A stretch of DNA of 64,000 nt. It comes from Prochlorococcus sp. AG-409-J19 (lineage in GTDB: Bacteria; Cyanobacteriota; Cyanobacteriia; PCC-6307; Cyanobiaceae). The position numbers and the translations under genes were made by a program. Below, piece by piece: positions 17,136-27,087 of the stretch. The stretch is from positions 28,312-92,311 of the forward strand of contig QCKC01000004.1 in NCBI GenBank assembly GCA_003215635.1. Reading direction: 5' to 3'. Numbering within the stretch: position 1 is the first letter of the stretch; every line of letters begins with the position of its first letter. Under the pieces are notes generated by a model, which ran no database searches, was not told the DNA's origin, and worked only from the letters and a program-made list of their open reading frames with translations.

Positions 17136-17785
17136 CTAATGCCGTTAATAATCCAAGCCTAATAGCGCTATGGCTATTTTTTCCAAATTCTCCTCTTATG
17201 CCAATAAGCCTTGAAGAGGAAAAAATTGCAGAACAGCTAGGTCCTCAAAAAGGAAACTTGTTTCGATTATCTAGGGGGTATATCAGAAAAGCCATATCTG
17301 ATTTATACCAGTTACCTGCTTTGGAAATTCCTTTAAAAGCATTGCCTGGGAAACCACCCTTACTAGATGATGGTTTTGGTTGTATTAGTATGAGTCATTG
17401 CAAAGATGGATTACTCATTGGATGGTCATCAAATAAAATAGGAATTGATATTGAACGCAAGGATAGAGCCTTTAATGCCCAAAGATTGTCAAGAAAATAT
17501 TTAGCTCAACAAGAAAGATCTTCAATTAGTCAACTTCACCTTTCAGAACAGAAAAATTCCATACTAAAAATGTGGTTAATTAAAGAGGCCGCCATAAAAT
17601 GGCAAAGAGGCAAGATTTCCAGTGACTTAAGGTACTGGAGATGCAACGATACTAAATCAAAGGCATATCACATTTTAAATAAAAATATTATCCATACAAG
17701 TATCATTGATTATGAAAAATGGTATATAGCAATCGCAACAGACAGCGCAAAAACTAATTGGAAGCCAATCCTTTGTATAGAATAA
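17102..17785 (+). CDS. 4'-phosphopantetheinyl transferase (Sfp/HetI-like)
   Basis: A 227-residue transferase that attaches the CoA-derived phosphopantetheine to acyl carrier proteins. Motifs: GCISMSHCKDGLLIGWS, then IGIDIERKDR (the magnesium-binding G-[IV]-D-[IV]-E) and MWLIKEAAIKWQRG (the WxxKEA helix). The first start is GTG at 17102, giving a 34-bp divergent 5' overlap with the peroxiredoxin gene; the ATG at 17198 would remove the conserved LIALWLFF start. The GTG seems likelier but is not proven. Confidence 0.82.
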   Translation: MQDHRFEVSWPSNAVNNPSLIALWLFFPNSPLMPISLEEEKIAEQLGPQKGNLFRLSRGYIRKAISDLYQLPALEIPLKALPGKPPLLDDGFGCISMSHCKDGLLIGWSSNKIGIDIERKDRAFNAQRLSRKYLAQQERSSISQLHLSEQKNSILKMWLIKEAAIKWQRGKISSDLRYWRCNDTKSKAYHILNKNIIHTSIIDYEKWYIAIATDSAKTNWKPILCIE

Positions 17786-17845
17786 CTTATCCTATACATT
17801 AATTTATAACTAGAAGCAATTTACAGATAGTAATAAATATATAAT

Positions 17846-20053
17846 TTAAGGCAATTTTTTTACACCTATTAGTCTACGATGCAATAGATTTTGAGTAAAA
17901 TATTTTCCATAAAATCTTTTGATGATTTTCCTAATTTCCTCAATTTGGGCTTGAGAAAAGCTTTCCAAAACCAAACATCTATAAGGTCGATTATCTCCCA
18001 GCCATCTTTGCTCTATAGAAGAATTAAATTGAAGCGAAATATTCTCTTCCCACTCCTCCCATTGAAGCTCCCAACCATTAGCCTCTAATTCATTAGTTAG
18101 AATTAGATTATGAGTATTTTGTTGTATCCAACTTTCTTCCTTCCTTATTATAGTAAGGAGCAAACTATGCTCATCATCCGAAGAGTTCTCAGCTGATAAA
18201 AGACTATTTAGGCCAGCTGCTGGTCCGATCAATGGAGAACTAATTAACAATCTAAGGCCTGCATTTTTTACACATTGCCTGCTAACTAATTGACAGAATA
18301 TAGAGATATCTGCAGAATTTACTTCCTCAATCGATAGTCTACCCCCAACCCATTCAAATTGATCTTTATTAGTTAATTGCTTTAGCTCCCCATTCTCTTT
18401 AGTGATAAGTCGAGGTTGAAGAGTTGAATCAAGCAAATCAATTTGAGCGGACAGTCGAGTTTTTTCTTTAACAGTTTCACAAAGGATCGTGACCCCACCA
18501 TCAGGGACTTTACGCAAAGGATCTACTGCCCAAATAAGTGATCTGCCTCCAATAACTAAAACCCTTTGGCAATGCTGCCAGAGGACTCCAGACCAAAGTC
18601 TCTCTCTTAAAACATTCAACCTCCCATTTTGTTGATTTAATTGACGTTGAAACCATCTATCAAAATCAGAATTCTCAGGACTATGAGAAAAAACCAAAGG
18701 ATAATCCTCCGCTAATTCATTAACTGCAGCCAGCTGAGATACTCTTCTATCTAGAATCTTTTGCCTAAGTTCACCTTCCCAACCATTATGCCCTGGCTCC
18801 CAAAAAATCTCACCTTGTAATCCACTAGGTAAATACTGTTGAGGAACCCAATTTTTGGGAAAATCATGAGGATATTTATAGCCTTTACCATCTCCGAATT
18901 CCTCTTTATCTCTATGAGAATCTCGAAGATGATTTGGTATTTCTTGATGCTTACTATCCCTAACAATACTAAGAGCGTGAAAGAAACCCTTAATACTATT
19001 ACTCTTTTCTGCACTCGCTAAATAAAGAGCAGCTTGGGCCAAAAGATATAAACCTTCAGGCAATCCAATCCTTTCGAATGAAGCTGCGCAGGATTCAACA
19101 ACAACAATTGCTTGAGGATCAGCAAGACCAATATCTTCTGCTGCAGCAATAAGCATTCTTCTAAAAATAAAGCGAGGATTCTCTCCTGCTTCAACCATAC
19201 GAGCCAACCAAAAAAGCGCCGCATCTGGATCTGATCCTCTTAAAGACTTAATAAAAGCACTAATAGTGTCAAAATGAGCATCACCTTGTTTGTCATAAAG
19301 AATTGCGCGCTCTTGAATTGATTCTTCAGCAATCTGCAGATTAATATGAATAATTCCATTATCATCTGGCAGAGTAGTTTCCACCGCAAGCTCTAATGCA
19401 TTTAAGAGACTTCGGGCATCTCCATTGGCAACATCCACCAAATGATTTGCTGCTTCTTCTTCTAAACTTACAGATAATTTGCCATAACCTCTTTCTTCAT
19501 CTTTCAATGCTCTGATTAATAATCTATTAAGATCGTTAGTATTCAGTTGTTGCAACCTAAATATTCTAGAACGACTCACTAAAGCTTTATTAACTTCAAA
19601 AAAAGGATTTTCGGTAGTTGCACCGATTAAGGACAAAGTACCATTCTCTACCCAAGGCAGAAGAGCATCTTGCTGAGCACTATTAAAACGATGGACTTCA
19701 TCAATAAACAGAATTGTTCTCAATTGATATCTATTTAAACGGTTCTGTGCCGACTCAACTTCTTGACGAATATCTTTCACACCTGCGAGGACAGCATTCA
19801 GATTAGTGAAATGAGCTCGCGTATGTCCCGCAATAATTCGTGCCAATGTAGTTTTGCCTACCCCAGGTGGACCATGAAGAAGAAGATTACCTATTCGATC
19901 AGCAGCAATTGCTCTTCGCAAAAGACGACCTTGAGCCAAGATTCCATCTTGTCCTTCAAACTCATCAAGCGTTCGAGGACGCATGCGATCAGCTAAAGGA
20001 GCCTGGGCCTCCCGCAATTGATCTCCATGATAAGAAAATAAATCTTTACCCAA
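17846..20053 (-). CDS. rarA: RarA/MgsA AAA+ ATPase fused to a C-terminal domain
   Basis: A 735-residue protein. Residues 1-430 are a complete RarA/MgsA clamp-loader-like ATPase: PRTLDEFEGQD, LLHGPPGVGKTTLARII (Walker A), ILFIDEVHRFNSAQQDALLP (Walker B) and GATTENPFFEVN (sensor 1). RarA acts at stalled replication forks. The remaining ~300 residues have VLVIGGRSLIWAVDPL and resemble a degenerate Rossmann or methyltransferase-like domain; this fusion is known from cyanobacteria, with unknown function for the added part. Ordinary RarA is about 430-450 residues. Confidence 0.9.
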   Translation of the reverse strand: MGKDLFSYHGDQLREAQAPLADRMRPRTLDEFEGQDGILAQGRLLRRAIAADRIGNLLLHGPPGVGKTTLARIIAGHTRAHFTNLNAVLAGVKDIRQEVESAQNRLNRYQLRTILFIDEVHRFNSAQQDALLPWVENGTLSLIGATTENPFFEVNKALVSRSRIFRLQQLNTNDLNRLLIRALKDEERGYGKLSVSLEEEAANHLVDVANGDARSLLNALELAVETTLPDDNGIIHINLQIAEESIQERAILYDKQGDAHFDTISAFIKSLRGSDPDAALFWLARMVEAGENPRFIFRRMLIAAAEDIGLADPQAIVVVESCAASFERIGLPEGLYLLAQAALYLASAEKSNSIKGFFHALSIVRDSKHQEIPNHLRDSHRDKEEFGDGKGYKYPHDFPKNWVPQQYLPSGLQGEIFWEPGHNGWEGELRQKILDRRVSQLAAVNELAEDYPLVFSHSPENSDFDRWFQRQLNQQNGRLNVLRERLWSGVLWQHCQRVLVIGGRSLIWAVDPLRKVPDGGVTILCETVKEKTRLSAQIDLLDSTLQPRLITKENGELKQLTNKDQFEWVGGRLSIEEVNSADISIFCQLVSRQCVKNAGLRLLISSPLIGPAAGLNSLLSAENSSDDEHSLLLTIIRKEESWIQQNTHNLILTNELEANGWELQWEEWEENISLQFNSSIEQRWLGDNRPYRCLVLESFSQAQIEEIRKIIKRFYGKYFTQNLLHRRLIGVKKLP

Positions 20054-20136
20054 AAGACTTTAAATGAAACTTACTGCTTAAAAATAGAAAAATAAAAAAA
20101 ATCATTATCATATTTTTAGCATTAGAACACTATATA

Positions 20137-21783
20137 TCAGGTTATTACTGTAGGAGATTCAAAACCAGTCCGTTTTTTTATCTCCGCTAAATCATCAATT
20201 GCTAGAATCAAACTCCCTAATTCTAACTGGGGATCAAGAGAGATATTTTGACTAGAATTCGAATACTTTTCTAAATAAACTCGCAAAGTTGAACCTTGTG
20301 TACCTGTTCCCGAAAGGCGCAAGATAACTCTGCTCCCATCATCTAATAAGATTCTTATGCCTTGCCCTTTAGTCAAAGAATTATCGATTGGATCAGAATA
20401 ACTAAAGTTGTCAGCTTTATATATATTGGAATGAGCAAACTTTTGGCCTTGCAGGTTAGGAAGCATGGATTCCATTCGTTCATAAAGTTGAACGGCTATG
20501 TCGCTGGGCACCTGCTCATAGTCATGTCTTGAATAAAAATGGCGACCATATTTTAGCCAATGTTTAGAAATTAATTCAGCTACTGATGTTTTTTTGGCTG
20601 CGAGTATCTGCAGCCAAAATAAAACTGCCCATAGTCCATCTTTTTCTCTTATATGATTACTACCGGTTCCAAAACTCTCTTCACCGCACAAACTGATTAA
20701 ATTAGAATCTAATAAGTTGCCAAAGAACTTCCATCCAGTGGGTGTTTCAAAACAACTAAATCTTTTTTCTTTAGCAACTACATCTACAGCTGCACTTGTA
20801 GGCATGGAACGAGCTACACCTACAAGCCCATCTCGATAGGCGGGTACCAAATGAGCATTATCAGCAAGGACTGCCAAACTGTCGCTTGGGTTTACGAAAC
20901 AAGCTCGACCAAGAATCATATTTCTATCACCATCTCCATCACAAGCAGCACCGAAAGAATAATCATTTCCATGAATCAAAAGATCCGCTATTTCCTTCGC
21001 ATATGTCAAATTAGGATCTGGATGACATCCACCAAAATCTTCTAGAGGTATTCCATTTCTAACTGTGCCATAAGGTGCAAAAAGAAGTTCCTCAAATATA
21101 CGCTTTGCATATGGTCCAGTGACTGCATTAAGAGCATCAAAAACCATTGAAAAATTCGATTTAAGTAAATCATGGATTTGATCAAAATCAAATATCCTTT
21201 GCATAAGATCTACATAATCTTCAACTCCATCAATCACATCAACTGACATGCCATCTATAGAGTATTTGCCCATATTTTCAAGATTTATTGGAGGCATATC
21301 TATAATTTCATACTCTAAAATTGACTTTGAAGCATCAAAAATAGCATTTGTTAAAGACTCAGAAGCCGGACCACCATTTGCAGCATTAATCTTTACTCCA
21401 AAATCACCCTCTGGACCTCCAGAATTATGACTAGCTGAAAGAATTATTCCTCCAACAGCATTATGAATACGAATTAGATTAGATGCTGCTGGAGTAGAAA
21501 GAATTCCATTAGTTGTCGTAATCACTCTGCTAACACCGTTAGCGGCTGCCATTCTCAAAATTAAATCAATAGCACGCATATTTCCGTATCTCCCATCACC
21601 ACCTAAGACCAATAAACCTCCCTTTAGACCAGGCAAAGTCTGAAAAATTGCCTGCACGAATGTTTCCAGGTAATGTGGCTGTTCAAATTGAAGGCTACTC
21701 TTTCGCAGACCAGAAGTTCCTGGTTTTTGATCAGAGAAAGATGAGCTCAGTCTTACTGTGCGTCTGATAAATTCTTTAGACAA
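20137..21783 (-). CDS. pgm: phosphoglucomutase
   Basis: A 548-residue alpha-D-phosphohexomutase. Active-site motifs are present: GGIILSASHNSGGPEGD (phosphoserine loop), ACDGDGDRNMI (metal loop), LCGEESFGTGSNH (sugar loop) and LSGTGTQGSTLRVYLE (phosphate loop). It interconverts glucose-1-phosphate and glucose-6-phosphate, linking glycogen metabolism with the central pathways. The length fits the eukaryote-like PGM found in cyanobacteria. The gene is on the same strand as the small membrane gene to its right. Confidence 0.94.
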   Translation of the reverse strand: MSKEFIRRTVRLSSSFSDQKPGTSGLRKSSLQFEQPHYLETFVQAIFQTLPGLKGGLLVLGGDGRYGNMRAIDLILRMAAANGVSRVITTTNGILSTPAASNLIRIHNAVGGIILSASHNSGGPEGDFGVKINAANGGPASESLTNAIFDASKSILEYEIIDMPPINLENMGKYSIDGMSVDVIDGVEDYVDLMQRIFDFDQIHDLLKSNFSMVFDALNAVTGPYAKRIFEELLFAPYGTVRNGIPLEDFGGCHPDPNLTYAKEIADLLIHGNDYSFGAACDGDGDRNMILGRACFVNPSDSLAVLADNAHLVPAYRDGLVGVARSMPTSAAVDVVAKEKRFSCFETPTGWKFFGNLLDSNLISLCGEESFGTGSNHIREKDGLWAVLFWLQILAAKKTSVAELISKHWLKYGRHFYSRHDYEQVPSDIAVQLYERMESMLPNLQGQKFAHSNIYKADNFSYSDPIDNSLTKGQGIRILLDDGSRVILRLSGTGTQGSTLRVYLEKYSNSSQNISLDPQLELGSLILAIDDLAEIKKRTGFESPTVIT

Positions 21784-21804
21784 TTACACTTACCTCATAG
21801 AAAA

Positions 21805-21975
21805 TCAATGGGGCATCTCTGCCGTACGTAGCATTGCTACAAACCAAACAGTAGAAAGTAATAACGCTACTAAAACCCCAACTCCTATTCCCTGCTTCGC
21901 CATTAATGTTGGAACCAATAGAGGGAAAATAATCGCTCCAAACAAAGGAGTAATAGCTATAAATAAACGCAACAT
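21805..21975 (-). CDS. small two-helix membrane protein, 56 aa
   Basis: A 56-codon frame from the ATG at 21973-21975. The product is two hydrophobic segments (about 3-24 and 30-50) separated by a MAKQGIG turn, and it ends RTAEMPH. Balanced codons and a clear two-helix pattern suggest a real small thylakoid or plasma membrane protein. It sits in tandem with the DUF4912 gene (21 bp) and pgm (21 bp), likely in one transcript. Function unknown. Confidence 0.7.
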   Translation of the reverse strand: MLRLFIAITPLFGAIIFPLLVPTLMAKQGIGVGVLVALLLSTVWFVAMLRTAEMPH

Positions 21976-21996
21976 TATAATTGAATTAAAATTGAA

Positions 21997-23157
21997 TCAA
22001 AACCACTTACTTTTTGCTTGATCTCTAGGAATGCTGTTATCAACAGGAGTAGTCCTCTGAAAATTAAGAGTAATATTGCACTTTTGTGAGCCATCAGAAG
22101 AAGTTGCTTCTATCGGGTAATTTTGGTCACCATCACGGAAAGGGACTTGCAATCTAAATGTACCTTCACTGGATAGAGGAATTTGTTCATTACCAATGCT
22201 TAGTTCCGCAGAAGGATCAGTGGAGCCATACACAATTAATTCTGCATCTGCAACAAGCCATAAGGAACGCTTACGCGGAGCCAATCCACCAATGCCTGAT
22301 TCGTTGCGACCACTAGCCCAAAGACCAGATCCAGAATCACTATGACTCGCTTGAGAGAAGTCTGATTCCTGAAAAACTTCTGAACCAATCCTAGTTTGAC
22401 GGAAATTATTAGTAGCACTTTGAAAAAGGCGTTCATGCAGACTGTTATCAGCTACTTCTAGAGAATTACCCGATTGAGTTTCTTGAATCGGGTCAGCTAT
22501 TGAATTTGCATCAAGACTAAAAGGTACAAATTGGTCAAGAATCTGATCACTTGGATGTAGAGAAGGTACGCGCGCAGCAGATGAGAAGGCTAAGGACATC
22601 CAGCTATTACCAAACCGATATCCAAGCTCGACGCGATAATCTCTATTACTTAATGGAATAGGCAAATACCACTCTGTGCTATGGCTATCTACAGGAATCT
22701 CTTGAAGGGTATGAGGATGGGCAGATCCATCGGCAATACCTGTTACATCGGACAATCGCAAACAAAGCCTATTAGCGCCTCTAGCTAAAGCACGTTTTCG
22801 ATCAGGCTCAGAGATCTCCCAAAACACATACGACCATTCCGGATCCCTAGGAAGAAAAACAACTCGTGTTGCACTCTGGCTATCAATTAATGAACTAGAA
22901 GAAGTGTTTTTTGTTGGAGCCTTCCAAAAGTTTGCAAAAGAAGGGAGTTTTTGATTTGCTTCGCTGCTTTGAGATCTCTCTATCTCCTTAATCAAAGAGG
23001 CTTTGGTCTTGCGGCTATAGAGAGGAATAGATAATTCACTCGCCTTCAAACGAAGCTGACGAAGTGTGAGACGTGCCAGAGAATTGGAATTACTCGCTTC
23101 GGTCACGTCTGAAATACTCCGTTTTTGTTCGGGATCATTCTCCGCTGAAACCGTCAA
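21997..23157 (-). CDS. DUF4912-domain protein with SAP/Rho-N-like N-terminus
   Basis: A 386-residue soluble protein. Residues 30-65 (LARLTLRQLRLKASELSIPL...KASLIKEIE) look like a SAP or Rho-N nucleic-acid-binding helix pair. The centre carries RVVFLPRDPEWSYVFWEIS and CLRLSDVT, characteristic of DUF4912. Another strand-rich domain follows (ELIVYGSTDPSAELSIGNEQ). Cyanobacterial DUF4912 proteins have no established role. Unknown function; the domain call is fairly sure. Confidence 0.8.
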   Translation of the reverse strand: MTVSAENDPEQKRSISDVTEASNSNSLARLTLRQLRLKASELSIPLYSRKTKASLIKEIERSQSSEANQKLPSFANFWKAPTKNTSSSSLIDSQSATRVVFLPRDPEWSYVFWEISEPDRKRALARGANRLCLRLSDVTGIADGSAHPHTLQEIPVDSHSTEWYLPIPLSNRDYRVELGYRFGNSWMSLAFSSAARVPSLHPSDQILDQFVPFSLDANSIADPIQETQSGNSLEVADNSLHERLFQSATNNFRQTRIGSEVFQESDFSQASHSDSGSGLWASGRNESGIGGLAPRKRSLWLVADAELIVYGSTDPSAELSIGNEQIPLSSEGTFRLQVPFRDGDQNYPIEATSSDGSQKCNITLNFQRTTPVDNSIPRDQAKSKWF

Positions 23158-23325
23158 ATCTTGCCAAGGTGGTCAGCATCTACTGACTCCAGCGAAAATT
23201 CTAAATTCGCATATATCCTCCAAAAGCATTGCCATTAAAGGATTATTACCTAATGAAATGATCCAATGCAATTCTCTTTTCCAGAAGCACAGCTTTGTTC
23301 AAACCTCGCTTTCTTCAAATAAAGC

Positions 23326-23679
23326 CTATCGCAAACTGAAATCAATCAAATCCATTAATGTCAATTCCAATGGGGAGCGACCAATCTCCTTAGCAATCTG
23401 TTCTAGCTGGATACCTGCGACATTTAACTGCTCCAAAAAAATTGAAACAAATTCTTGATCTTTTACAAAGATAGGCTGTTGAAGACACCAATCTTTTCTT
23501 GACTTCAAATTTGGCAAATCTCCTTGCGAGACGCCTAAGGAAATTTGTTTAAAACAATTCAAACAATGAGCTAAGACTCTCAAGTGATGGCGAGTAAGAT
23601 TTGATATCTCCAGATCATCTATTTTCTCTAAATCTTGTCTAGTAAGGGGACTATTTCCAATATCCAAAGAATAATCCAT
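23326..23679 (-). CDS. conserved hypothetical protein beside sufR
   Basis: A 117-residue helical protein with two cysteines in HCLNCFKQI and a C-terminal helix LELTLMDLIDFSLR. Its ATG comes 1 bp after the sufR stop, so it is probably co-translated with the regulator. I do not recognise a named domain. The cysteine pair and the partnership with sufR would allow a role in Fe-S regulation, but that is inference only. Confidence 0.7.
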   Translation of the reverse strand: MDYSLDIGNSPLTRQDLEKIDDLEISNLTRHHLRVLAHCLNCFKQISLGVSQGDLPNLKSRKDWCLQQPIFVKDQEFVSIFLEQLNVAGIQLEQIAKEIGRSPLELTLMDLIDFSLR

Positions 23680-23680
23680 T

Positions 23681-24322
23681 CTATGAATTGAGTGGTTTAA
23701 TTAAAAAGCCACAACAGTGTCCACATTCAAGGCGCCAATCCACCCTATTAACTTCACAATCGGGGAAAGTATTCCTAATCATTTTTAGCTCCTGTTCACA
23801 AACTATTGGATACTTCTCAGCTATTTTGCCAATAGAGCAATGATATTCATTAATAAAACAAGCATCATTGTCTAATGCTGGCTGACATTCAGCCAAATGT
23901 CCTTCTCTATGACGCAATTCAACTAATCGCTGAGTACGCTCCTGAATAGATCCAGGTCCTATTTGAGTTCGATAAAAGCTTGCTTTATCAGCCGCCTGTT
24001 CACTAAGTAAAGTAGTCATCGCTTCTTCTGAAAGAGTTGTTTCTATAGACCCCAACAAATCAAGCGCGAAATTCTCACTCCCTTCATTAAAACGGTTCTG
24101 ACCTTTCTTAGTAAGCTCCCATACATTGGACGGCCTACCTGGACCTTTGTTTCTGCTAGTTGCCTGGACTAAACCATCTTCCTCAAGAGAACGCAAATGT
24201 CTTCTCATGGCTTGGACAGAAATGCCAAGCACCTGAGCAAGATTTGACGCACAACTCTCTCCTTCCTTCAAGAGAAGCGACAGAGTAGTTTCCCTAGTGG
24301 AAGGTTGAGATTCTGATCTCAT
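23681..24322 (-). CDS. sufR: SufR, iron-sulfur transcriptional repressor of the suf genes
   Basis: From the ATG at 24322 (homologue-like start MRSESQPSTRETTLS) this is a 213-residue DeoR-type regulator. A winged helix-turn-helix occupies about 15-75 (LAQVLGISVQAMRRHLRSLEEDGLVQ). The C-terminal region holds the cysteines of the Fe-S site (CFINEYHCSIGKIAEKYP, CEQE, CGHCCGF). In cyanobacteria SufR with an intact cluster represses sufBCDS. It is divergent from sufB across a ~480-bp region. An upstream in-frame ATG at 24343 is possible. Confidence 0.92.
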   Translation of the reverse strand: MRSESQPSTRETTLSLLLKEGESCASNLAQVLGISVQAMRRHLRSLEEDGLVQATSRNKGPGRPSNVWELTKKGQNRFNEGSENFALDLLGSIETTLSEEAMTTLLSEQAADKASFYRTQIGPGSIQERTQRLVELRHREGHLAECQPALDNDACFINEYHCSIGKIAEKYPIVCEQELKMIRNTFPDCEVNRVDWRLECGHCCGFLIKPLNS

Positions 24323-24605
24323 TTCAGATCTGACTCTGAACAAGCAAAACGACCTTTCAATAAACAGCCTAAATCAAACACTATCTAATTGACTCATTCT
24401 TTTTCATGGGATTGTCTCTAAAGTCCAAAATGAATATCACAAAACCATTTAGATACTGACAAGTGATGAGCCACACTTCTTTAAGATTACTGTTATACCC
24501 TCATTCTTCTAAGCCCTCTTCCAACCAAAATCACTAAGGCAAGTCAATTAACACCTTTCTGGTCTAGGCTTAGGAAAGGAAACAAATAGGTTTCGTTTCA
24601 TCAGC

Positions 24606-24791
24606 TTGCTTCCAAAGCCAAATCCAATCTTTTGGCCTCTAGCTGTTCAGTCCAATCCTCAATTTTCTATGTGCCAAGCTTCTCTCAACCACCCAAGAGA
24701 AATATCAATAAGCCTATCAGGTTATAGGCAATGGACATTTCTTCAGGTTGTAAACCTGTATTGCCAATGCTCGCTTTCTAAGTCCATTTAA
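24606..24791 (+). CDS. questionable small ORF before sufB
   Basis: A TTG-initiated frame of 61 codons ends 13 bp before sufB. The tail GYRQWTFLQVVNLYCQCSLS looks protein-like with a CxC, but the upstream half is Pro/Asn-rich and no ATG occurs in the whole open frame. It could be an unannotated leader ORF, a gene remnant or chance. A 15-bp palindrome lies inside it, so the DNA may instead be a regulatory region of the suf operon. The remaining part of 24323-24605 shows no gene. Confidence 0.22.
   Translation: MLPKPNPIFWPLAVQSNPQFSMCQASLNHPREISISLSGYRQWTFLQVVNLYCQCSLSKSI
24744..24758. promoter_or_regulatory. palindrome upstream of sufB, possible operator
   Basis: CAGGTTGTAAACCTG is a perfect inverted repeat (6-bp arms, 3-bp centre) ending about 46 bp before the sufB ATG. 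A half-site (CAGGTTAT) occurs about 27 bp upstream. The position suits a repressor site for the suf operon. It does not match the CAAC-N6-GTTG site I recall for SufR, so the regulator is unassigned. Confidence 0.4.
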
Positions 24792-24804
24792 GTGATCAAA
24801 AATC

Positions 24805-26247
24805 ATGGGCAATCAAAGTAGTGTTGGAGAACTTGTCTCACAACCATACAAATACGGATTCGTTACTGATATCGAAACTGAGAAAATTCAGAAAGGTATC
24901 AATGAAGAAGTAATTAAATTAATCTCGGAGAAAAAAGAAGAGCCAGATTTTTTACTGCAATTTAGACTTAGGGCATTCAAGCAATGGCTGAAAATCAAAG
25001 AACCCAATTGGGCTGAACTTAATTATCCCCAAATAGATTATCAAGACATAATCTATTACGCGGCACCCAAGCAAACTGAGAAAAAAAACAGCTTAGATGA
25101 AGTTGATCCCAAATTATTAGAAACATTCGACAAGCTAGGCATTCCATTAACTGAACAAAAGCGTCTCTCCAATGTTGCTGTAGATGCAGTCTTTGATAGT
25201 GTTTCAATTGCTACTACATATAAAGAAAAGCTTGCCGAACACGGTGTTATTTTTTGTTCAATTAGTGAAGCCATAAATGAATTTCCAGAATTAATTGAAC
25301 GTTATTTAGGAAGTGTTGTTCCAATTAATGATAATTTCTTTGCTTCTCTAAACTCAGCAGTATTCAGTGATGGGTCATTCGTATTTGTTCCAAAGGGCGT
25401 AAAATGTCCTATGGAATTATCCTCTTACTTTAGAATTAATTCAGGAGATACTGGCCAATTCGAACGGACATTAATAATTGCAGAAGAAAAATCATCCGTG
25501 AGTTATCTAGAAGGATGTACTGCTCCAATGTTCGATACAAATACACTGCATGCAGCAGTAGTTGAATTAGTCGCGCTTGACGATGCATCTATTAAATATT
25601 CAACAGTTCAAAATTGGTATGCTGGAGATGAAAAAGGAATTGGTGGTATATATAATTTCGTGACTAAGAGAGGAAAATGTAAAGGAGATAGAAGCAAAAT
25701 AAGCTGGTCACAAGTAGAAACAGGTTCAGCAATTACATGGAAATATCCAAGCTGTGTTCTTCAAGGCAAAGAATCAATAGGAGAATTCTATTCAGTTGCT
25801 TTGACTAATCATTATCAAAAAGCAGATACTGGAACAAAAATGATTCATATTGGTGAAAATACAAAATCAACAATAGTCAGCAAAGGCATTAGTGCAGGTC
25901 ACTCAAAAAATAGTTATCGCGGATTAGTACAAATTGGGACTAATGCTAACCATGCAAGAAATTACAGCCAATGCGATTCAATGTTGATAGGAGATCAAGC
26001 TTCTGCCAACACATATCCTTATATTCGTTCTCAACAGCCAAATTCCAATATTGAACATGAAGCAAGTACCTGTCGTATATCAGAAGACCAGTTGTTTTAT
26101 CTACAAAGCAGAGGAATTGGTTTTGAGGAAGCAGTTTCTATGATGGTAAGCGGGTTTTGCAGAGATGTCTTCAACCAACTCCCTATGGAATTCGCAGCCG
26201 AGGCAGACAAACTTCTGGCACTTAAACTAGAAGGTTCAGTTGGGTAA
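24805..26247 (+). CDS. sufB: Fe-S cluster assembly scaffold SufB
   Basis: A 480-residue SufB protein, the usual length. Recognisable segments are [53 protein letters not shown] and [13 protein letters not shown], typical of the beta-helical core that carries the nascent cluster. SufB forms the SufBC2D complex, receives sulfur from SufS and assembles Fe-S clusters for photosystem I, ferredoxins and other proteins. sufC starts 8 bp before its stop, and sufB-C-D-S form one operon opposed by sufR. Confidence 0.97.
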   Translation: MGNQSSVGELVSQPYKYGFVTDIETEKIQKGINEEVIKLISEKKEEPDFLLQFRLRAFKQWLKIKEPNWAELNYPQIDYQDIIYYAAPKQTEKKNSLDEVDPKLLETFDKLGIPLTEQKRLSNVAVDAVFDSVSIATTYKEKLAEHGVIFCSISEAINEFPELIERYLGSVVPINDNFFASLNSAVFSDGSFVFVPKGVKCPMELSSYFRINSGDTGQFERTLIIAEEKSSVSYLEGCTAPMFDTNTLHAAVVELVALDDASIKYSTVQNWYAGDEKGIGGIYNFVTKRGKCKGDRSKISWSQVETGSAITWKYPSCVLQGKESIGEFYSVALTNHYQKADTGTKMIHIGENTKSTIVSKGISAGHSKNSYRGLVQIGTNANHARNYSQCDSMLIGDQASANTYPYIRSQQPNSNIEHEASTCRISEDQLFYLQSRGIGFEEAVSMMVSGFCRDVFNQLPMEFAAEADKLLALKLEGSVG

Positions 26248-27085
26248 AAGTACCTTAAAACCAACTGCAATAATTAATCCTGACTTTCCCTTTCACGTGA
26301 TTAACACAGACGCCAAAATCATTCTTGATATTTCTGATCTTCATGCTGAAGTAGAAAATCAACCGATACTTCGTGGTGTCAATCTACAGATTAGAGCGGG
26401 GGAAATTCATGCGATCATGGGAAGGAATGGAAGTGGTAAAAGCACACTTGCTAAAGTACTTGCAGGACATCCTGCATACAAAGTAATCTCTGGAAAAGTT
26501 ATTTATCAAGGGAAAGATCTTTTAAGCTTTGAACCTGAAGAACGATCAAGGTTAGGGATTTTTCTAGGCTTCCAATATCCTATAGAAATTCCAGGGGTCA
26601 GTAATCTGGAATTTCTGAGAGTTTCGAGCAATGCAAGACGTAAAAAGCTGAATAAAAAAGAATTAGATACATTTGAATTTGAAGATCATGTTCGGAACAA
26701 ATTATCAATTGTGCAAATGGATCCAGCGTTCCTGGACAGGAGTGTTAACGAAGGCTTCTCAGGTGGTGAAAAGAAAAGAAATGAAATTCTACAAATGGCT
26801 CTTCTTGAACCCGAGGTATCTATTCTTGATGAAACCGATTCAGGCCTAGATATTGATGCTTTGAGAATTGTGGCTGCAGGAGTTAATCAACTCTCAACCC
26901 CTACAACAGCAACAATTTTAATTACACATTATCAAAGACTTCTCAATGAAATCACGCCAGATTTTGTTCATGTTATGGCATCAGGGAAAATTTTACGCAC
27001 CGGAGACAAGAAACTTGCTTTGCAGCTAGAAAAATCAGGATATGACTGGATTGATAACGACTCAACAAACAATGATTTGACTTAA
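26240..27085 (+). CDS. sufC: SufC, ATPase of the SufBCD complex
   Basis: An ABC ATPase with Walker [17 protein letters not shown], signature [11 protein letters not shown] and the SufC-type Walker [16 protein letters not shown]. The frame begins with a TTG overlapping the end of sufB by 8 bp. An alternative GTG at 26297 gives [18 protein letters not shown], closer to typical SufC starts (about 262 residues). SufC drives conformational change in SufBD during cluster assembly. sufD begins 2 bp after its stop. Confidence 0.95.
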   Translation: MGKSTLKPTAIINPDFPFHVINTDAKIILDISDLHAEVENQPILRGVNLQIRAGEIHAIMGRNGSGKSTLAKVLAGHPAYKVISGKVIYQGKDLLSFEPEERSRLGIFLGFQYPIEIPGVSNLEFLRVSSNARRKKLNKKELDTFEFEDHVRNKLSIVQMDPAFLDRSVNEGFSGGEKKRNEILQMALLEPEVSILDETDSGLDIDALRIVAAGVNQLSTPTTATILITHYQRLLNEITPDFVHVMASGKILRTGDKKLALQLEKSGYDWIDNDSTNNDLT

Positions 27086-27087
27086 TC

